Source: Alcanivorax sp. DP30
GTDB taxonomy: Bacteria > Pseudomonadota > Gammaproteobacteria > Pseudomonadales > Alcanivoracaceae
DNA length: 64,000 nucleotides
NCBI RefSeq assembly: GCF_009882945.1
Contig: NZ_WTUY01000002.1
Location: 188,927 to 252,926, forward strand
Reading direction: 5' to 3'
Below are positions 47,015-56,190 of this stretch, piece by piece. Position 1 is the stretch's first letter. Each line of letters opens with the position of its first letter. The position numbers were made by a program, and so were the translations under genes. Below the pieces are notes generated by a model. It saw nothing but the letters and a program-made list of their open reading frames with translations. It was not told the DNA's origin and ran no database searches.

Positions 47015-47247
47015 GAAGTGGGAGTTGCGAGAATCAAAAGAAAATGAAGGCCGTCAGGGCATTTCCGGCCAGGTGTTTTCTGCTGCAGGAGCTCTCGGAT
47101 ATGCCTGCAAGGGATTCGGCGACATAGATAATACTGACTTACAGATTTCGGACAGCACGAAAGCCTTGGCTTTGATCGAGGGCTCTGATTATGAGCCTCG
47201 AAATGCGAAACTCGCGATTGAATCCCGAACCTTGCAACTCGAAACTG
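47015..47247. repeat. Wide inverted heptad element (GAGTTGC type)
   Basis: Left units GAAGTGG, GAGTTGC, GAGAATC (47015-47035); right units CGAAATG, CGAAACT, CGCGATT, GAATCCC, GAACCTT, GCAACTC, GAAACTG (47199-47247). GCAACTC is the exact reverse complement of GAGTTGC. The 160 bp between carry no gene. The right arm ends four bases before the kinase stop codon. Confidence 0.55.
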
Positions 47248-47250
47248 CTA

Positions 47251-48471
47251 TCAAGCGTCTTCCTTGCCTGCCTTCTCCGGCTCCAGAACAAATTTCTCGA
47301 TGGGTTCACCGTCGGCAGCGACCAGGTTGACGGAGACAGGGATACGCGACAGGAATTCGAGCCCGTCGCTGCGGCGCAGGTCGCGCAGGTATTCCTTCAC
47401 CCGACCGCTGATCCATGGGTGCAATGTCGCCTTGATGGTGACTGCCTTGCAGCGTGCTCCCCGCTGGGTATGCCAGTCCAGCAGGGCGGAGCGCAGCACC
47501 GGAAAATGAGCCTGAAACTGCTCGAAATCATCTGCCACCAGATAAACATCATACTGGTACAGTTTGCCGCGCCAGCTCAGCCCCAGAGGAGTTTCCTTGA
47601 GGCGCAGACGTGGTGCCAGTGGGCTGTTGTTGCCTTGCTGGTGCGGGCGGTAGCTAGAGCGCTCTTTCTGATAGTGTTGCGGGCTTTCCAGAGAGTCCAG
47701 CATGACGATGACGGCATTACCATTTTCCGGGCGGTCCGCGGGATTTTTGGCAAGCAGGGCACGCAGCAGAGGCTGATAATGTCGCAGGCGAACCGGGAGC
47801 AGGGGAATGGGCTCGCGGATATGTGCTTGCGCCATGGCGACCATGTCCTTGCCCTGAAAAGGCGGGGTGCCGGTGAGCATTTCGTAGAACACGCAGCCCA
47901 GAGCATATAGATCCGATTGCGGGGTAAGTGGCTGGGCGCGGTGCTGTTCCGGACTCATGTACTTGGGCGTGCCCATCTGTCGGCTTTTACTGAGCGTGGA
48001 ATCGTTGAGCATGCTGGAGGCGATACCAAAGTCCATCAGCAGCGCTGAGCCATCGGCGCGGAACAGGATATTGTCCGGTTTTACGTCGCGGTGGATGAAG
48101 TGATGCTCTCCAGCATAGTGCAGGGCGCTAGCCAGCTGGCGAAGGACGGTTTCAGCATCAGCCTCTGTCATCTCATTTCGGATACGCTCTTTGAGGCTGC
48201 CGCCAGTGACGTATTCCATGCTGAGATAGTGGTAGCCTTCATGCTCGCCCACGTCATAGACAGGCACAATATGAGGGTGATTGAGGCTGGCAACGGTTCG
48301 GGCTTCACGCATGAATTGTTCGGCGAAGCGAGGTTCCATGGACAGGGACGGGCTGAGAATCTTGATCGCCACCGGGCGTTCGAAGGAATTCTGGGTAGCC
48401 AGGAACACATGGGCCATGCCGCCTTTGCCAAGGCGTTCGGTGATTCGGTAACCGGGGAGTCTCAATGCCAT
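47251..48471 (-). CDS. Ser/Thr protein kinase with uncharacterised C-terminal domain
   Basis: 406 residues. Hanks-type kinase domain about 1-265: ERLGKGGMAHVF (glycine loop), VAIKIL (Lys37), HRDVKPDN (Asp129), MDFG (147-149), GTPKYMSPEQ and SDLYALGCVFYEML. The remaining 140 residues have no recognised domain and no membrane segment, so it is a soluble kinase. Start at 48471; no clear Shine-Dalgarno. The response regulator gene lies 46 bp upstream on the same strand, suggesting one operon. Confidence 0.92.
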   Translation of the reverse strand: MALRLPGYRITERLGKGGMAHVFLATQNSFERPVAIKILSPSLSMEPRFAEQFMREARTVASLNHPHIVPVYDVGEHEGYHYLSMEYVTGGSLKERIRNEMTEADAETVLRQLASALHYAGEHHFIHRDVKPDNILFRADGSALLMDFGIASSMLNDSTLSKSRQMGTPKYMSPEQHRAQPLTPQSDLYALGCVFYEMLTGTPPFQGKDMVAMAQAHIREPIPLLPVRLRHYQPLLRALLAKNPADRPENGNAVIVMLDSLESPQHYQKERSSYRPHQQGNNSPLAPRLRLKETPLGLSWRGKLYQYDVYLVADDFEQFQAHFPVLRSALLDWHTQRGARCKAVTIKATLHPWISGRVKEYLRDLRRSDGLEFLSRIPVSVNLVAADGEPIEKFVLEPEKAGKEDA

Positions 48472-48517
48472 TTTAGATGTATGCGCCGTCCTGACTATCA
48501 ACGCATTTGTACAGGGT

Positions 48518-49012
48518 TCATTCTTTCCCGTACAGCGCTTTCATTTCCGCTTCGGACCGACGTGCCTGAGCGACCTTGGCTTCCAGGCGTTTCTTCTGGC
48601 GATCGAGCCCCAGGAAGAAGTTGACCTTGCTTTGCAGCAGCATGGGGTCAATGGGCTTGAACAGGTAATCCACCGCACCAGTGCGGTAGCCTTCCTGCAC
48701 AAAGCGGGTTTCCTTGGAAATGGCGGTAACGAAGATAATCGGCACATTCTCGGTGCGTTTGTTGGATCGCATCAACTTGGCGACTTCGAAACCATCCATT
48801 TCCGGCATCTGCACGTCCAGCAGCACCAGTGCATAGTCATGCTTTAGCAGCTTGCCGAGCGCGGCATTGCCGCTGGTGACACTGTCCAGCTCGCAGTCCA
48901 GATCTTCCAGTACCACCTCAAGCGCAACGAGATTCTGTGGTGTATCGTCCACCATCAGGACACGGGACGGGGGCAGTGTCGGTTCGGCGTTGAGTTGTTC
49001 GCTGGGTGACAT
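48518..49012 (-). CDS. Response regulator with C-terminal coiled coil
   Basis: 164 residues. Receiver domain about 16-135 with Asp22/Asp23, phospho-acceptor Asp66 (LLDVQMPEMDG), FVTA and FKPID. The tail (FFLGLDRQKKRLEAKVAQARRSEAEM) is a short coiled coil with no DNA-binding or enzymatic output domain, so it should act through protein contact. No histidine kinase is adjacent; the Ser/Thr kinase downstream is a candidate partner. Confidence 0.92.
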   Translation of the reverse strand: MSPSEQLNAEPTLPPSRVLMVDDTPQNLVALEVVLEDLDCELDSVTSGNAALGKLLKHDYALVLLDVQMPEMDGFEVAKLMRSNKRTENVPIIFVTAISKETRFVQEGYRTGAVDYLFKPIDPMLLQSKVNFFLGLDRQKKRLEAKVAQARRSEAEMKALYGKE

Positions 49013-49079
49013 CGTTGTTATCCGGTCATGAGATTATGGTTGTCTGCTAAACTGTTGGAACTATGGTTCCTCAATAATA

Positions 49080-50111
49080 TCAATATTTGTTCTCAAGGTC
49101 TTGAGCCTGTTCAGCCAATTTCCACTGTTGAACAGACACTTGTTGCTTGATCTGCTCCAGGATGTCGAGAAGGGTATCGCGAAGCAGGTCGTCCAGCCGT
49201 TCGCCATCGCCACGGGCGGCATCCAGTACATCGTGCAGGAGCTGTTCCAGCTGCGGGCGGTTAGCGGATGACGACAGGTCATCCACCAGCTGATCGACGA
49301 AAGCGCTGCCGGTTTCTCGCACCGCGTCACCGAGCAGCGCAATCGCTCTGGGGCCGGCAACGGGAATGGCCGCAAGGCGCTTGCCTGCCTGGGTGCGGGT
49401 AATGGCCTCGTCGGTGAGGTGGGCAAAGTAGCCCGCCAGCTCGTCACGATATTCGCTGTGTGTCTTGCGGGTGGCAGCAGCAATACGCTCTGCCACGAAA
49501 TGCACCAGACTGGCCTGGCGGGGCACCAGCACTTGATTTTCGATGCGGTGCAGCAACGGACTGCCACCATCCACCTCACGCTGGGCGCCATTCAGGACAT
49601 TGATGACAACCCGGTCGGAGACTTCCTCGACAAGGATGTTGTAGTACTTGATCAGGGTCTGGCCCAGCCAGGTCTGGGACAAGTCAATAATCCCCATGCG
49701 CTGCAGGCGGAACAGCAAATTCACGACTCTGAGTATGCGCAACCAGCGGAAGCTGCCCACCGGGATACAACCGAGCAGGTCATACCAGTGCGCGAAGGGG
49801 TAGAAAAACCAGCGATGATAGGTGCCGCGAGCAATGGCGACGATCCAGCGGATGGTGAATTCGGTGAGATAAACCGCCACAAAGCAGAGATCATAGAACA
49901 GAAAATCTGCGTGGATGGTGTCACGGTAGAAGCTGTGGAACGCCGGTGTGTGGGTTGCCAGAAGATTCTCGACGAGCGACACCTGGAAAAGCCAGTCGAA
50001 CAGGATCAGACCCAGGTTGGCAATCACCAGGGTGATCATGAACAGGTCGATCAGGAAACCCAGGGAGTCCAGGTTCGGCTTGAGTTTTTCCGGGTGCAGC
50101 TTGATTTTCAT
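49080..50111 (-). CDS. Membrane protein with voltage-sensor-like helices but no pore
   Basis: 343 residues. Four N-terminal membrane helices resemble the voltage-sensor domain of ion channels: S1 about 17-40; S2 68-93 with Glu84 and Arg88; S3 108-118 with Asp111; S4 with Arg122, Arg125, Arg128, then Arg135 and Arg138 in [17 protein letters not shown]. No pore helices or selectivity filter follow; residues 145-343 are a soluble helical region. Automated annotation would probably say ion transporter. Its ATG overlaps the xthA stop (ATGA), which fixes the start. Confidence 0.75.
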   Translation of the reverse strand: MKIKLHPEKLKPNLDSLGFLIDLFMITLVIANLGLILFDWLFQVSLVENLLATHTPAFHSFYRDTIHADFLFYDLCFVAVYLTEFTIRWIVAIARGTYHRWFFYPFAHWYDLLGCIPVGSFRWLRILRVVNLLFRLQRMGIIDLSQTWLGQTLIKYYNILVEEVSDRVVINVLNGAQREVDGGSPLLHRIENQVLVPRQASLVHFVAERIAAATRKTHSEYRDELAGYFAHLTDEAITRTQAGKRLAAIPVAGPRAIALLGDAVRETGSAFVDQLVDDLSSSANRPQLEQLLHDVLDAARGDGERLDDLLRDTLLDILEQIKQQVSVQQWKLAEQAQDLENKY

Positions 50112-50923
50112 GGCTTGAATCGGGCCCAAACCGGGCAGTGGTCAGAGGGCTTTTCCATACCCCGGAGCTCGTAATCCACACCGGTCTGGTCCAGTTTTTC
50201 CATCAACGGCGCTGTCGCTAGCAGGGTGTCGATGCGCAGTCCACGGCGTGGCTCACGCTCAAACCCCTTGGAGCGGTAGTCGAACCAGGAAAAGATGTCA
50301 TCGGTGTCCGGGTTCTGATGGCGGAAGGTGTCGGTCAGGCCCCAGCTCACCAGGCGCTCCCACCATTCCCGTTCCTCCGGAAGGAAACTGGTCTTGCCTT
50401 CTCGCAACCATCGCTTGCGGTTGGCGTCGCCAATGCCGATGTCCAGATCTGTCGAGGAAATATTGAAATCGCCCATTACAACCACCTGCTGGTCGGGCTG
50501 GAGGGATTGCTCGAGATAATCCTGAAGGTCTTCGTAGAACTTCTTTTTTGCAGGGAACTTGGTCGGATGCTCACGGTTCTCGCCCTGGGGGAAATACCCG
50601 TTCAGCACGGTGGTGGTGGAGCCATCCGCATTGCGCAGGGTGCCGATGATCATGCGACGCTGGGCTTCTTCTCCATCGTTGGGGAAGCCGTATTGCACAT
50701 CCTCCAGCGGCTCGCGGGTGATAAGGGCGACCCCGTAGTGCCCTTTCTGGCCGTGGTAGTAGGGGTGGTAACCCATGTCTCGCACTGCCTGCTCCGGGAA
50801 CTCCGGGTCATGGACCTTGGTTTCCTGCAGACCGATCAGTGCCGGCTGATACTTGTCGATGACGGCCTGCAGTTGGTGCAGACGCGCACGAATTCCATTG
50901 ATGTTGAAAGAAATCAGGGTCAT
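50108..50923 (-). CDS. xthA: Exodeoxyribonuclease III
   Basis: 271 residues of the exonuclease III/AP endonuclease family, which cuts at abasic sites and trims 3' ends. Motifs: [19 protein letters not shown] (metal Glu), [26 protein letters not shown], and [23 protein letters not shown] with the catalytic Asp-His. AAGGAGG five bases before ATG 50923. First gene of a pair with the voltage-sensor-like protein. Confidence 0.96.
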   Translation of the reverse strand: MTLISFNINGIRARLHQLQAVIDKYQPALIGLQETKVHDPEFPEQAVRDMGYHPYYHGQKGHYGVALITREPLEDVQYGFPNDGEEAQRRMIIGTLRNADGSTTTVLNGYFPQGENREHPTKFPAKKKFYEDLQDYLEQSLQPDQQVVVMGDFNISSTDLDIGIGDANRKRWLREGKTSFLPEEREWWERLVSWGLTDTFRHQNPDTDDIFSWFDYRSKGFEREPRRGLRIDTLLATAPLMEKLDQTGVDYELRGMEKPSDHCPVWARFKP

Positions 50924-51064
50924 AGGGCCTCCTTGGTGCCAGCATTGTACACGAACCGATGTCCTTGGCAGGCCCGGATCTGGCGTTATCAGACATGGAT
51001 AGAGGGGAATGGACTTGGCTATGATGTGTCTTTTTGCACGTCTTAAGCCTGTCCGGGAGAGGTC

Positions 51065-51877
51065 ATGTCTGCAGTACCCCGTGAAAAACCGTTTCTAGCC
51101 TTTGCTCATGCCAATGGCATTCCGGGTCATAGCTATGACACCTTTCTTGCTCCGCTGGCGGAGCGCTACCAATTGTTTGTCATTGATCGGGTTGGGCATG
51201 ATCCGGATTATCCTGTTGATGCCCAGTGGCACAGCCTTAGTCTCGAACTGGAAGCCAAGCTTGCCCCCTTGCCCAAGCCGATTGTCGGCATGGGGCATTC
51301 ACTGGGTTCCGTGTTGATGTACCTGGTGGCTCAGCGTCACCCTGAGTGGTTTTCGGCCCTGCTGATGCTGGATCCGCCGATGATGAATGGCTGGCAGGGA
51401 ATGATGATCAATGTGGCCAAGCTGGCCGGGCAGATCGACAGGGTTACCCCTGCGGGCAAGAGCCGTGGCCGACTGGATTTCTGGGCAGATTGGGAGGCGG
51501 TGGAAAGCTATTTCGGCTCCCGGGGATTGTTCCGCGCCTTCGATCCTCGCTGCCTAAAGGACTATCTGAAGGCCGGGCTGGAGCCCTGGGAAGAGGGCTG
51601 GCGTCTGCGCTTCCGTCCCGAGACAGAAGTGGCGATTTTCAGGGAAACACCCACGGCGGCGACCCGGCTTCCACGGCTGAAAGTGCCGGCCGCAGTCGTA
51701 ACCGGCAAACGGTCTCCGTCTCCCTTTCTGCACAGTGCCCGCCGAATCGCCCGGCGTCATCACATGATTCACCGTATCGCCGAAGGCAGTCATATGTATC
51801 CGCTGGAAAAGCCGGAAGCAACACTGGCACTCTGTAATGAACTGCTGGAACTGCTGCTTCGTAAGGAGGCCCCCTGA
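51065..51877 (+). CDS. Alpha/beta hydrolase
   Basis: 270 residues. [15 protein letters not shown] (oxyanion region), nucleophile GMGHSLGS, and C-terminal [11 protein letters not shown] with the histidine. No signal peptide. The substrate is unknown. GGGAGAGG precedes ATG 51065. Overlaps the next hydrolase gene by one base (TGATG), so the two are coupled. Confidence 0.87.
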   Translation: MSAVPREKPFLAFAHANGIPGHSYDTFLAPLAERYQLFVIDRVGHDPDYPVDAQWHSLSLELEAKLAPLPKPIVGMGHSLGSVLMYLVAQRHPEWFSALLMLDPPMMNGWQGMMINVAKLAGQIDRVTPAGKSRGRLDFWADWEAVESYFGSRGLFRAFDPRCLKDYLKAGLEPWEEGWRLRFRPETEVAIFRETPTAATRLPRLKVPAAVVTGKRSPSPFLHSARRIARRHHMIHRIAEGSHMYPLEKPEATLALCNELLELLLRKEAP

Positions 51878-52728
51878 TGAAGGCGAAGGAGCTTAAGTTT
51901 CAGGTTTACGGGCAGCAGCTGTCTGCTTTGCAGTGGGACGGTGACGGTGAGCCGGTGCTGGCACTGCATGGTTGGCTGGACAATGCCGCTTCCTATGCGC
52001 CATTAGCCAACCACCTGGGGCGCCCCATGGTGGCGCTGGACTTCTCCGGGCATGGTCATTCTGATCATCGACCCGGTGAAGTCGCAACTCATCTGGTTGA
52101 TCACGTCCGCGATGTTCTGGCGGTGGCCGATCAACTTGGTTGGGAGCGTTTTACCCTGATGGGGCATTCCATGGGCGCCGGCATTGCCTGCCTGTTTGCT
52201 GCGGCCTGTCCGGACCGGGTGTCGAGACTGGTGCTGATTGAAGGGTTGGGCCCCCCCACCACAAAACCTGAAGACGTTGCCACTACGCTTCGCAAGGCCA
52301 TGGATGACATGGCCGCCCTGTCAGGCAAGAAAAAACCTGTCTATTCGGAGATTGCTGATGCAGTGGAGGCCAGAACACGGGGCTTCGGGGGGCTAAGTCA
52401 CGAGGCCTCTGCCTTGTTGGTTGAGCGGGGGCTGATTCCGGTTGAAGGGGGCTGGACCTGGCGTGCTGACAGTCGCCTGCGCTTGACCTCTTCGTTACGG
52501 CTGACTGAAGAGCAGGTGGAGGGGTTTGTTCGTGCGATAAAGGCTCCGGTATGTCTGGTCATGGGAGAGCAGGGCATGGGAGGCAACGGCATGTTCAGCC
52601 ACCGCCTGGAATGGCTGGGTGATTCAGAGGTGGTGCGTCTTCCGGGTCGCCATCATCTCCATATGGAAGAACCGCAACGGGTTGCACAGGTTATCAACCA
52701 GTTTCTGGCCAAACATTCCTCTCGGTGA
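51877..52728 (+). CDS. Alpha/beta hydrolase
   Basis: 283 residues. LALHGWLDNAASYAPLA, nucleophile MGHSMGAG, acidic residue region KAPVCLVMGEQG, and histidine in RLPGRHHLHMEEP. Belongs to the serine hydrolase-like (SERHL/MEST) group of cytosolic esterases. AAGGAGG upstream. The pairing of two different hydrolases followed by a MaoC protein hints at acyl-ester or acyl-CoA handling (inference). Confidence 0.87.
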   Translation: MKAKELKFQVYGQQLSALQWDGDGEPVLALHGWLDNAASYAPLANHLGRPMVALDFSGHGHSDHRPGEVATHLVDHVRDVLAVADQLGWERFTLMGHSMGAGIACLFAAACPDRVSRLVLIEGLGPPTTKPEDVATTLRKAMDDMAALSGKKKPVYSEIADAVEARTRGFGGLSHEASALLVERGLIPVEGGWTWRADSRLRLTSSLRLTEEQVEGFVRAIKAPVCLVMGEQGMGGNGMFSHRLEWLGDSEVVRLPGRHHLHMEEPQRVAQVINQFLAKHSSR

Positions 52729-52830
52729 CCAAAAGCACCAGCGCTGCAACCTCAGAAGTGCAAAGTGTCATGGTGTCAGGTCGCCTGTCGTCGCTAAGCT
52801 GATTCAAACAGAATTCAAGGAGCTTCAAAG

Positions 52831-53292
52831 ATGAAAGTGGTAGAGGCGGCATCACTGGCCGAGTACGTTGGCAAGGAACTGGGTGCATCTGAATGGTTCG
52901 AGATTAATCAGGACCGGATCAATGCATTCGCCGATGCCACCCTGGATCACCAGTTTATTCATGTGGATCCGGAACAGGCGAAAAGCACACCGTTTGGCTC
53001 CACCATTGCCCACGGGTATCTGACCCTGTCGCTGTTGCCCTATCTACAGAGCACTATTGATGGCTTTCTGATGCCCAAGGGCATGAAGATGGCCATGAAT
53101 TATGGTTTTGACAAGCTCCGTTTCATGGCTCCGGTCAAAGTTGGCAAGCGGGTCCGCGCGGTCGCAACCTTGATGGACGCAACTGAAAAACGTGAAGGTC
53201 AGTGGCTGTTGAAGTTTGCCTTTAATGTGGAAATTGAAGGTGAAGACAAGCCGGCCCTCGCAGCAGAATGGTTGCTGATGTATTTCGTCTGA
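52831..53292 (+). CDS. MaoC-like (R)-specific enoyl-CoA hydratase
   Basis: 153 residues, single hot-dog domain. INAFADATLDHQFIHVDPEQA and FGSTIAHGYLTLSLLP contain the catalytic Asp and His of R-hydratases, which interconvert enoyl-CoA and (R)-3-hydroxyacyl-CoA. AAGGAG precedes ATG 52831. Probably in the same unit as the two hydrolases, or from its own promoter in the 102-bp gap. Confidence 0.92.
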   Translation: MKVVEAASLAEYVGKELGASEWFEINQDRINAFADATLDHQFIHVDPEQAKSTPFGSTIAHGYLTLSLLPYLQSTIDGFLMPKGMKMAMNYGFDKLRFMAPVKVGKRVRAVATLMDATEKREGQWLLKFAFNVEIEGEDKPALAAEWLLMYFV

Positions 53293-53313
53293 TCAGAGGC
53301 AAACCCCTCCTGG

Positions 53314-53352
53314 GCAGGTCTGCTTTTTTTGCATGGCAGACCTGCTTTTTTT
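53314..53352 (+). terminator. Terminator after the MaoC gene
   Basis: GCAGGTCTGC (53314-53323) and GCAGACCTGC (53336-53345), a 10-bp stem followed by T7. Unusually, the loop itself begins with T7. Confidence 0.85.
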
Positions 53353-53646
53353 ACCGTGCTAGCCTGCATGCCACATGCGGCCCGTGAGTTTTCCGGCAGC
53401 CGCCGCTGGTACGTCCTCTTTTTAAGCTTCCGCTAGACGCTGCCGGCCTTAATTCCGGCAATTCCCCAAAGATCAAGTTTTAGCAATTCGTTAATTTCCA
53501 TGCCCAACAGACTGATTTAAAAGCAGTTAATGGCTCATTATGCCGGGTTTTCAGGCTGGTAAATGTTTCGTAATGGTCGTAATGTAAGCCTAATGTCTTA
53601 GGCAGGCAGATTCAGAATTAGCCGGCCCGTTAACCAGGGATAGATC
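53353..53646. other. Gene-free region before the 53.6 kb cluster
   Basis: About 294 bp without a gene. Contains the inverted pair CCGGCAGC (53393-53400) / GCTGCCGG (53439-53446), the hairpin GCCTAATGTCTTAGGC (53588-53603) and two direct copies of TCGTAATG just before it. No confident promoter was recognised. Confidence 0.5.
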
Positions 53647-54600
53647 ATGTGGCACCGAACCCGACAATGGCTGCGCCGTGTAGTCGACAATCGCTCTGCG
53701 ATTCGCCGTGACTTGCGTCTTGGGCTGTACCACGTTGCGGATCTGCCGCGCCTGCTGCTCCCGCTTGGCAATGAGCCGGGGGCGCGATCTGAATTGTCCC
53801 TGTCGTCCTACTCCAGCACCAGCGATGCTTTTGTCTCGTTACTCCAATTGATCGTTCCGGCTACCCGTGAGTCCATCAGTCAGGGCTCGTTGGTCTGCCA
53901 CCCGCCACGGGTGTCAGAACCTTCTGAAAATACCCGTTGGTTCTTTATTAACGGTATGGGGACTGCACCGCCGGTGGCGCTGCTCAATGCCAGTGAAATT
54001 GCCCGGCATTTCCAGCGCCCAGTTACCCTGATTCACACCCCCACCTGGGGCATTGTGCGTGACGTGGCGGAATCCATCACTGCGCGCACGCTGCGCAAGG
54101 ATGGCAAGCTGTCGCGCCCTGCGCTCAATGTGATTATTGACGCGTTGGAGAAACAGGATCAGGTGGTGCTGATCTGCCACTCCCAGGGCACCATTGTGGC
54201 AAGCTACATCGTGCGTAAACTGCTGCGAAATCCATCCGTGCGTCACCTGGTCAGAAAGCTTGAGATTTATTGCATCGGCGGAGTGGCTGACAGTCTGGAG
54301 ATTGATCCTCAGCTGACTCTGGCTGCAGGGCATCCGGTGCCATATGTCGAGCATTTCGCCAACGGTCGCGATTACCTGGCCGAAGTGGGGATTCTCGCAC
54401 ATCTGGATAGCACGGCGGGCACGGTGTATTGCCTGGCGGAACACTCTGGACATTTACTTAATCAACACTACCTGCCGGCTATCGTGCGGGGTGACTTCTG
54501 TCAGCGAAGTTCGCGTCTTTACGGCTATGCGAGAGGGCGCCAACCCGGTCTGAAAGGAGCAATGTCCGTGGCCATTAAACAGATGGGGAAACATGGATAA
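53647..54600 (+). CDS. Lipase-like alpha/beta hydrolase-fold protein
   Basis: 317 residues, not recognised by name. WFFINGMGTAPPVALLNASE, VVLICHSQGTIVASYIV (a Ser-elbow with Cys in place of the first Gly), LEIYCIGGVAD and a C-terminal LAEHSGHLLNQHYLP give a complete candidate Ser-Asp-His set of the DUF676/PGAP1 lipase kind. The basic N-terminus (RQWLRRVVDNRSAIRRDLRL) may bind membranes. Overlaps the next gene by 8 bp. Confidence 0.72.
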   Translation: MWHRTRQWLRRVVDNRSAIRRDLRLGLYHVADLPRLLLPLGNEPGARSELSLSSYSSTSDAFVSLLQLIVPATRESISQGSLVCHPPRVSEPSENTRWFFINGMGTAPPVALLNASEIARHFQRPVTLIHTPTWGIVRDVAESITARTLRKDGKLSRPALNVIIDALEKQDQVVLICHSQGTIVASYIVRKLLRNPSVRHLVRKLEIYCIGGVADSLEIDPQLTLAAGHPVPYVEHFANGRDYLAEVGILAHLDSTAGTVYCLAEHSGHLLNQHYLPAIVRGDFCQRSSRLYGYARGRQPGLKGAMSVAIKQMGKHG

Positions 54601-55678
54601 GCAGATAAAACCTCTACTGCTTTTTGTCGATGATTCCAGAGTCATGCGACTGGCAGCGGAAAAGATGCTGGGCAAGGAGTTTCGAGTCGAGGTGGCGGAA
54701 CATGGCGTCGAGGCCTGGGCCATGATCGGCAATAATCCGGATTACAGCGTGGTCTTTTCCGATTTGGCGATGCCGGAAATGGATGGTTATGCCCTGTTGG
54801 GGAAGATTCGCAACAGCCCGGATGAGGGTGTGGCAAGAATGCCAGTGATCATTGTTACTGGCGCCGAAAATGATGAGGAGGCGCGAAACCGGGCATTGGC
54901 ATCAGGGGCCACTGATTTTATCAGCAAACCCTTCAACTCAACGGATTTGCTGGCCCGGGCCCGGGCCCATGCCAATTATCAGCAAGAACGCAAGGCGCTT
55001 GCCCGACAGGCCATGGTTGATCCGTTGACCGCGTTGGGTAACCACCGCTATCTGACCCACCGGCTTGGTCAGGAGCTCGCCTTGTCTGCCCGGCAGAAGA
55101 GTGCCCTGTCAGTGGTACAACTGGAAATTTACCAATTCAATCAGTTTTTCATACAGCTTGGTAAACGGCGAGCGGATATGGTGTTACTGAAGCTGGCGCA
55201 GTTGCTCCAGGGAGTTGTTCGCAAGGAGGATTCGCTGGCGCGCAGCAAAGTGGACCAGTTTACTGTGTTGCTGCCGTCTGCGGACATTGAGGGCGCACGC
55301 CGCTTTGTCGAGCGCACTTTGAAGGTATGCGAGAAGCTGGCATTTCACCACCGCGGCAAACTGCAGAGGCTACCTGTCAATGTGGTGCTGCACAGCCCGG
55401 ATGCCGACAGCAAAACCAGTCCGGAGGCTTTGCAGAAGATACTGGACGGTTATATGCAACGGGCCAGGGCCGGTGGGGCGGGCACCGTTGTCGGGGATGA
55501 CGACGAGGTGGCTGCGGCCGAAAAACAGGTGCCAGTCATGGGGGTCGAGCAGGCTCTTGGGCTGATTCAGGCAGGCAAACAACGGGTTGTCGTGAACGCG
55601 CTACCGGATTTAAAGCGCCAGCTGATGCCGCTCTTGAAATTGATGCAGCAGGCGTCCTCTGGCCGGGAGATAGTATGA
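54593..55678 (+). CDS. Response regulator with degenerate GGDEF domain
   Basis: 361 residues. Receiver domain 1-125 with Asp13/Asp14, phospho-acceptor Asp57 (SDLAMPEMDG) and Lys112. It is followed by a GGDEF-fold domain starting DPLTALGNHRYLTHRL. The signature loop reads KVDQF (219-223) instead of GGDEF, so it is unlikely to make cyclic-di-GMP. It is probably a phosphorylation-dependent adaptor or a nucleotide sensor. Overlaps both neighbours, so it is tightly co-expressed. Confidence 0.88.
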   Translation: MDKQIKPLLLFVDDSRVMRLAAEKMLGKEFRVEVAEHGVEAWAMIGNNPDYSVVFSDLAMPEMDGYALLGKIRNSPDEGVARMPVIIVTGAENDEEARNRALASGATDFISKPFNSTDLLARARAHANYQQERKALARQAMVDPLTALGNHRYLTHRLGQELALSARQKSALSVVQLEIYQFNQFFIQLGKRRADMVLLKLAQLLQGVVRKEDSLARSKVDQFTVLLPSADIEGARRFVERTLKVCEKLAFHHRGKLQRLPVNVVLHSPDADSKTSPEALQKILDGYMQRARAGGAGTVVGDDDEVAAAEKQVPVMGVEQALGLIQAGKQRVVVNALPDLKRQLMPLLKLMQQASSGREIV

Positions 55679-56184
55679 AAGTGAAGGTCGATCGGGAATA
55701 TCCGATCAACGTGGAAAAGCTCTACCAAATCATGACCAGCAAGGCGTTCTTCGAACAACGCTTTGAGTGGGGCAGGGTAACGGATTACCGCTTTGAGGGA
55801 TTCGAGGAGACTGCAAAAGGGCTGTTACTGAAAATCTTTCAGCCAGTGAAATTCCGGTCCGACAAGATTCCCGGCTTTGCCAGGCGATTCCTTCCTGAGC
55901 AGGCCGAGCTGATGACAGAGTTTCTTTGGACGCCGCTGTCTGAGGGTGCCGGTTATCAAGCAGAATATCGATTCCAGCTCGGGAATGTTCCGGTGAGTGT
56001 CGCGGGTAGCATGATGTTGAGTCGAGACGGCGATGCCCATTCACTTCAGATCACCGAAGTCGAGGTGTCGTCTTCCGTGCCGATTGTAGGGAAGAAATTG
56101 GTGGGGTTGTTGGCCGACAAGGTGGATGACGCCTTGGCCGGGGATTACCGCCAAACACTGCGTTACCTGGAAGAATGCTGCTAA
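55675..56184 (+). CDS. DUF2505 family protein
   Basis: 169 residues of the START/SRPBCC-like DUF2505 family: VDREYPINVEKLYQIMTSKA at the start, WTPLSEGAGYQAEYRF, and the C-terminal amphipathic helix VPIVGKKLVGLLADKVDDAL. Members may bind lipids; no function is proven. ATGA overlap with the response regulator. Confidence 0.82.
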   Translation: MKVKVDREYPINVEKLYQIMTSKAFFEQRFEWGRVTDYRFEGFEETAKGLLLKIFQPVKFRSDKIPGFARRFLPEQAELMTEFLWTPLSEGAGYQAEYRFQLGNVPVSVAGSMMLSRDGDAHSLQITEVEVSSSVPIVGKKLVGLLADKVDDALAGDYRQTLRYLEECC

Positions 56185-56190
56185 ACCGGG

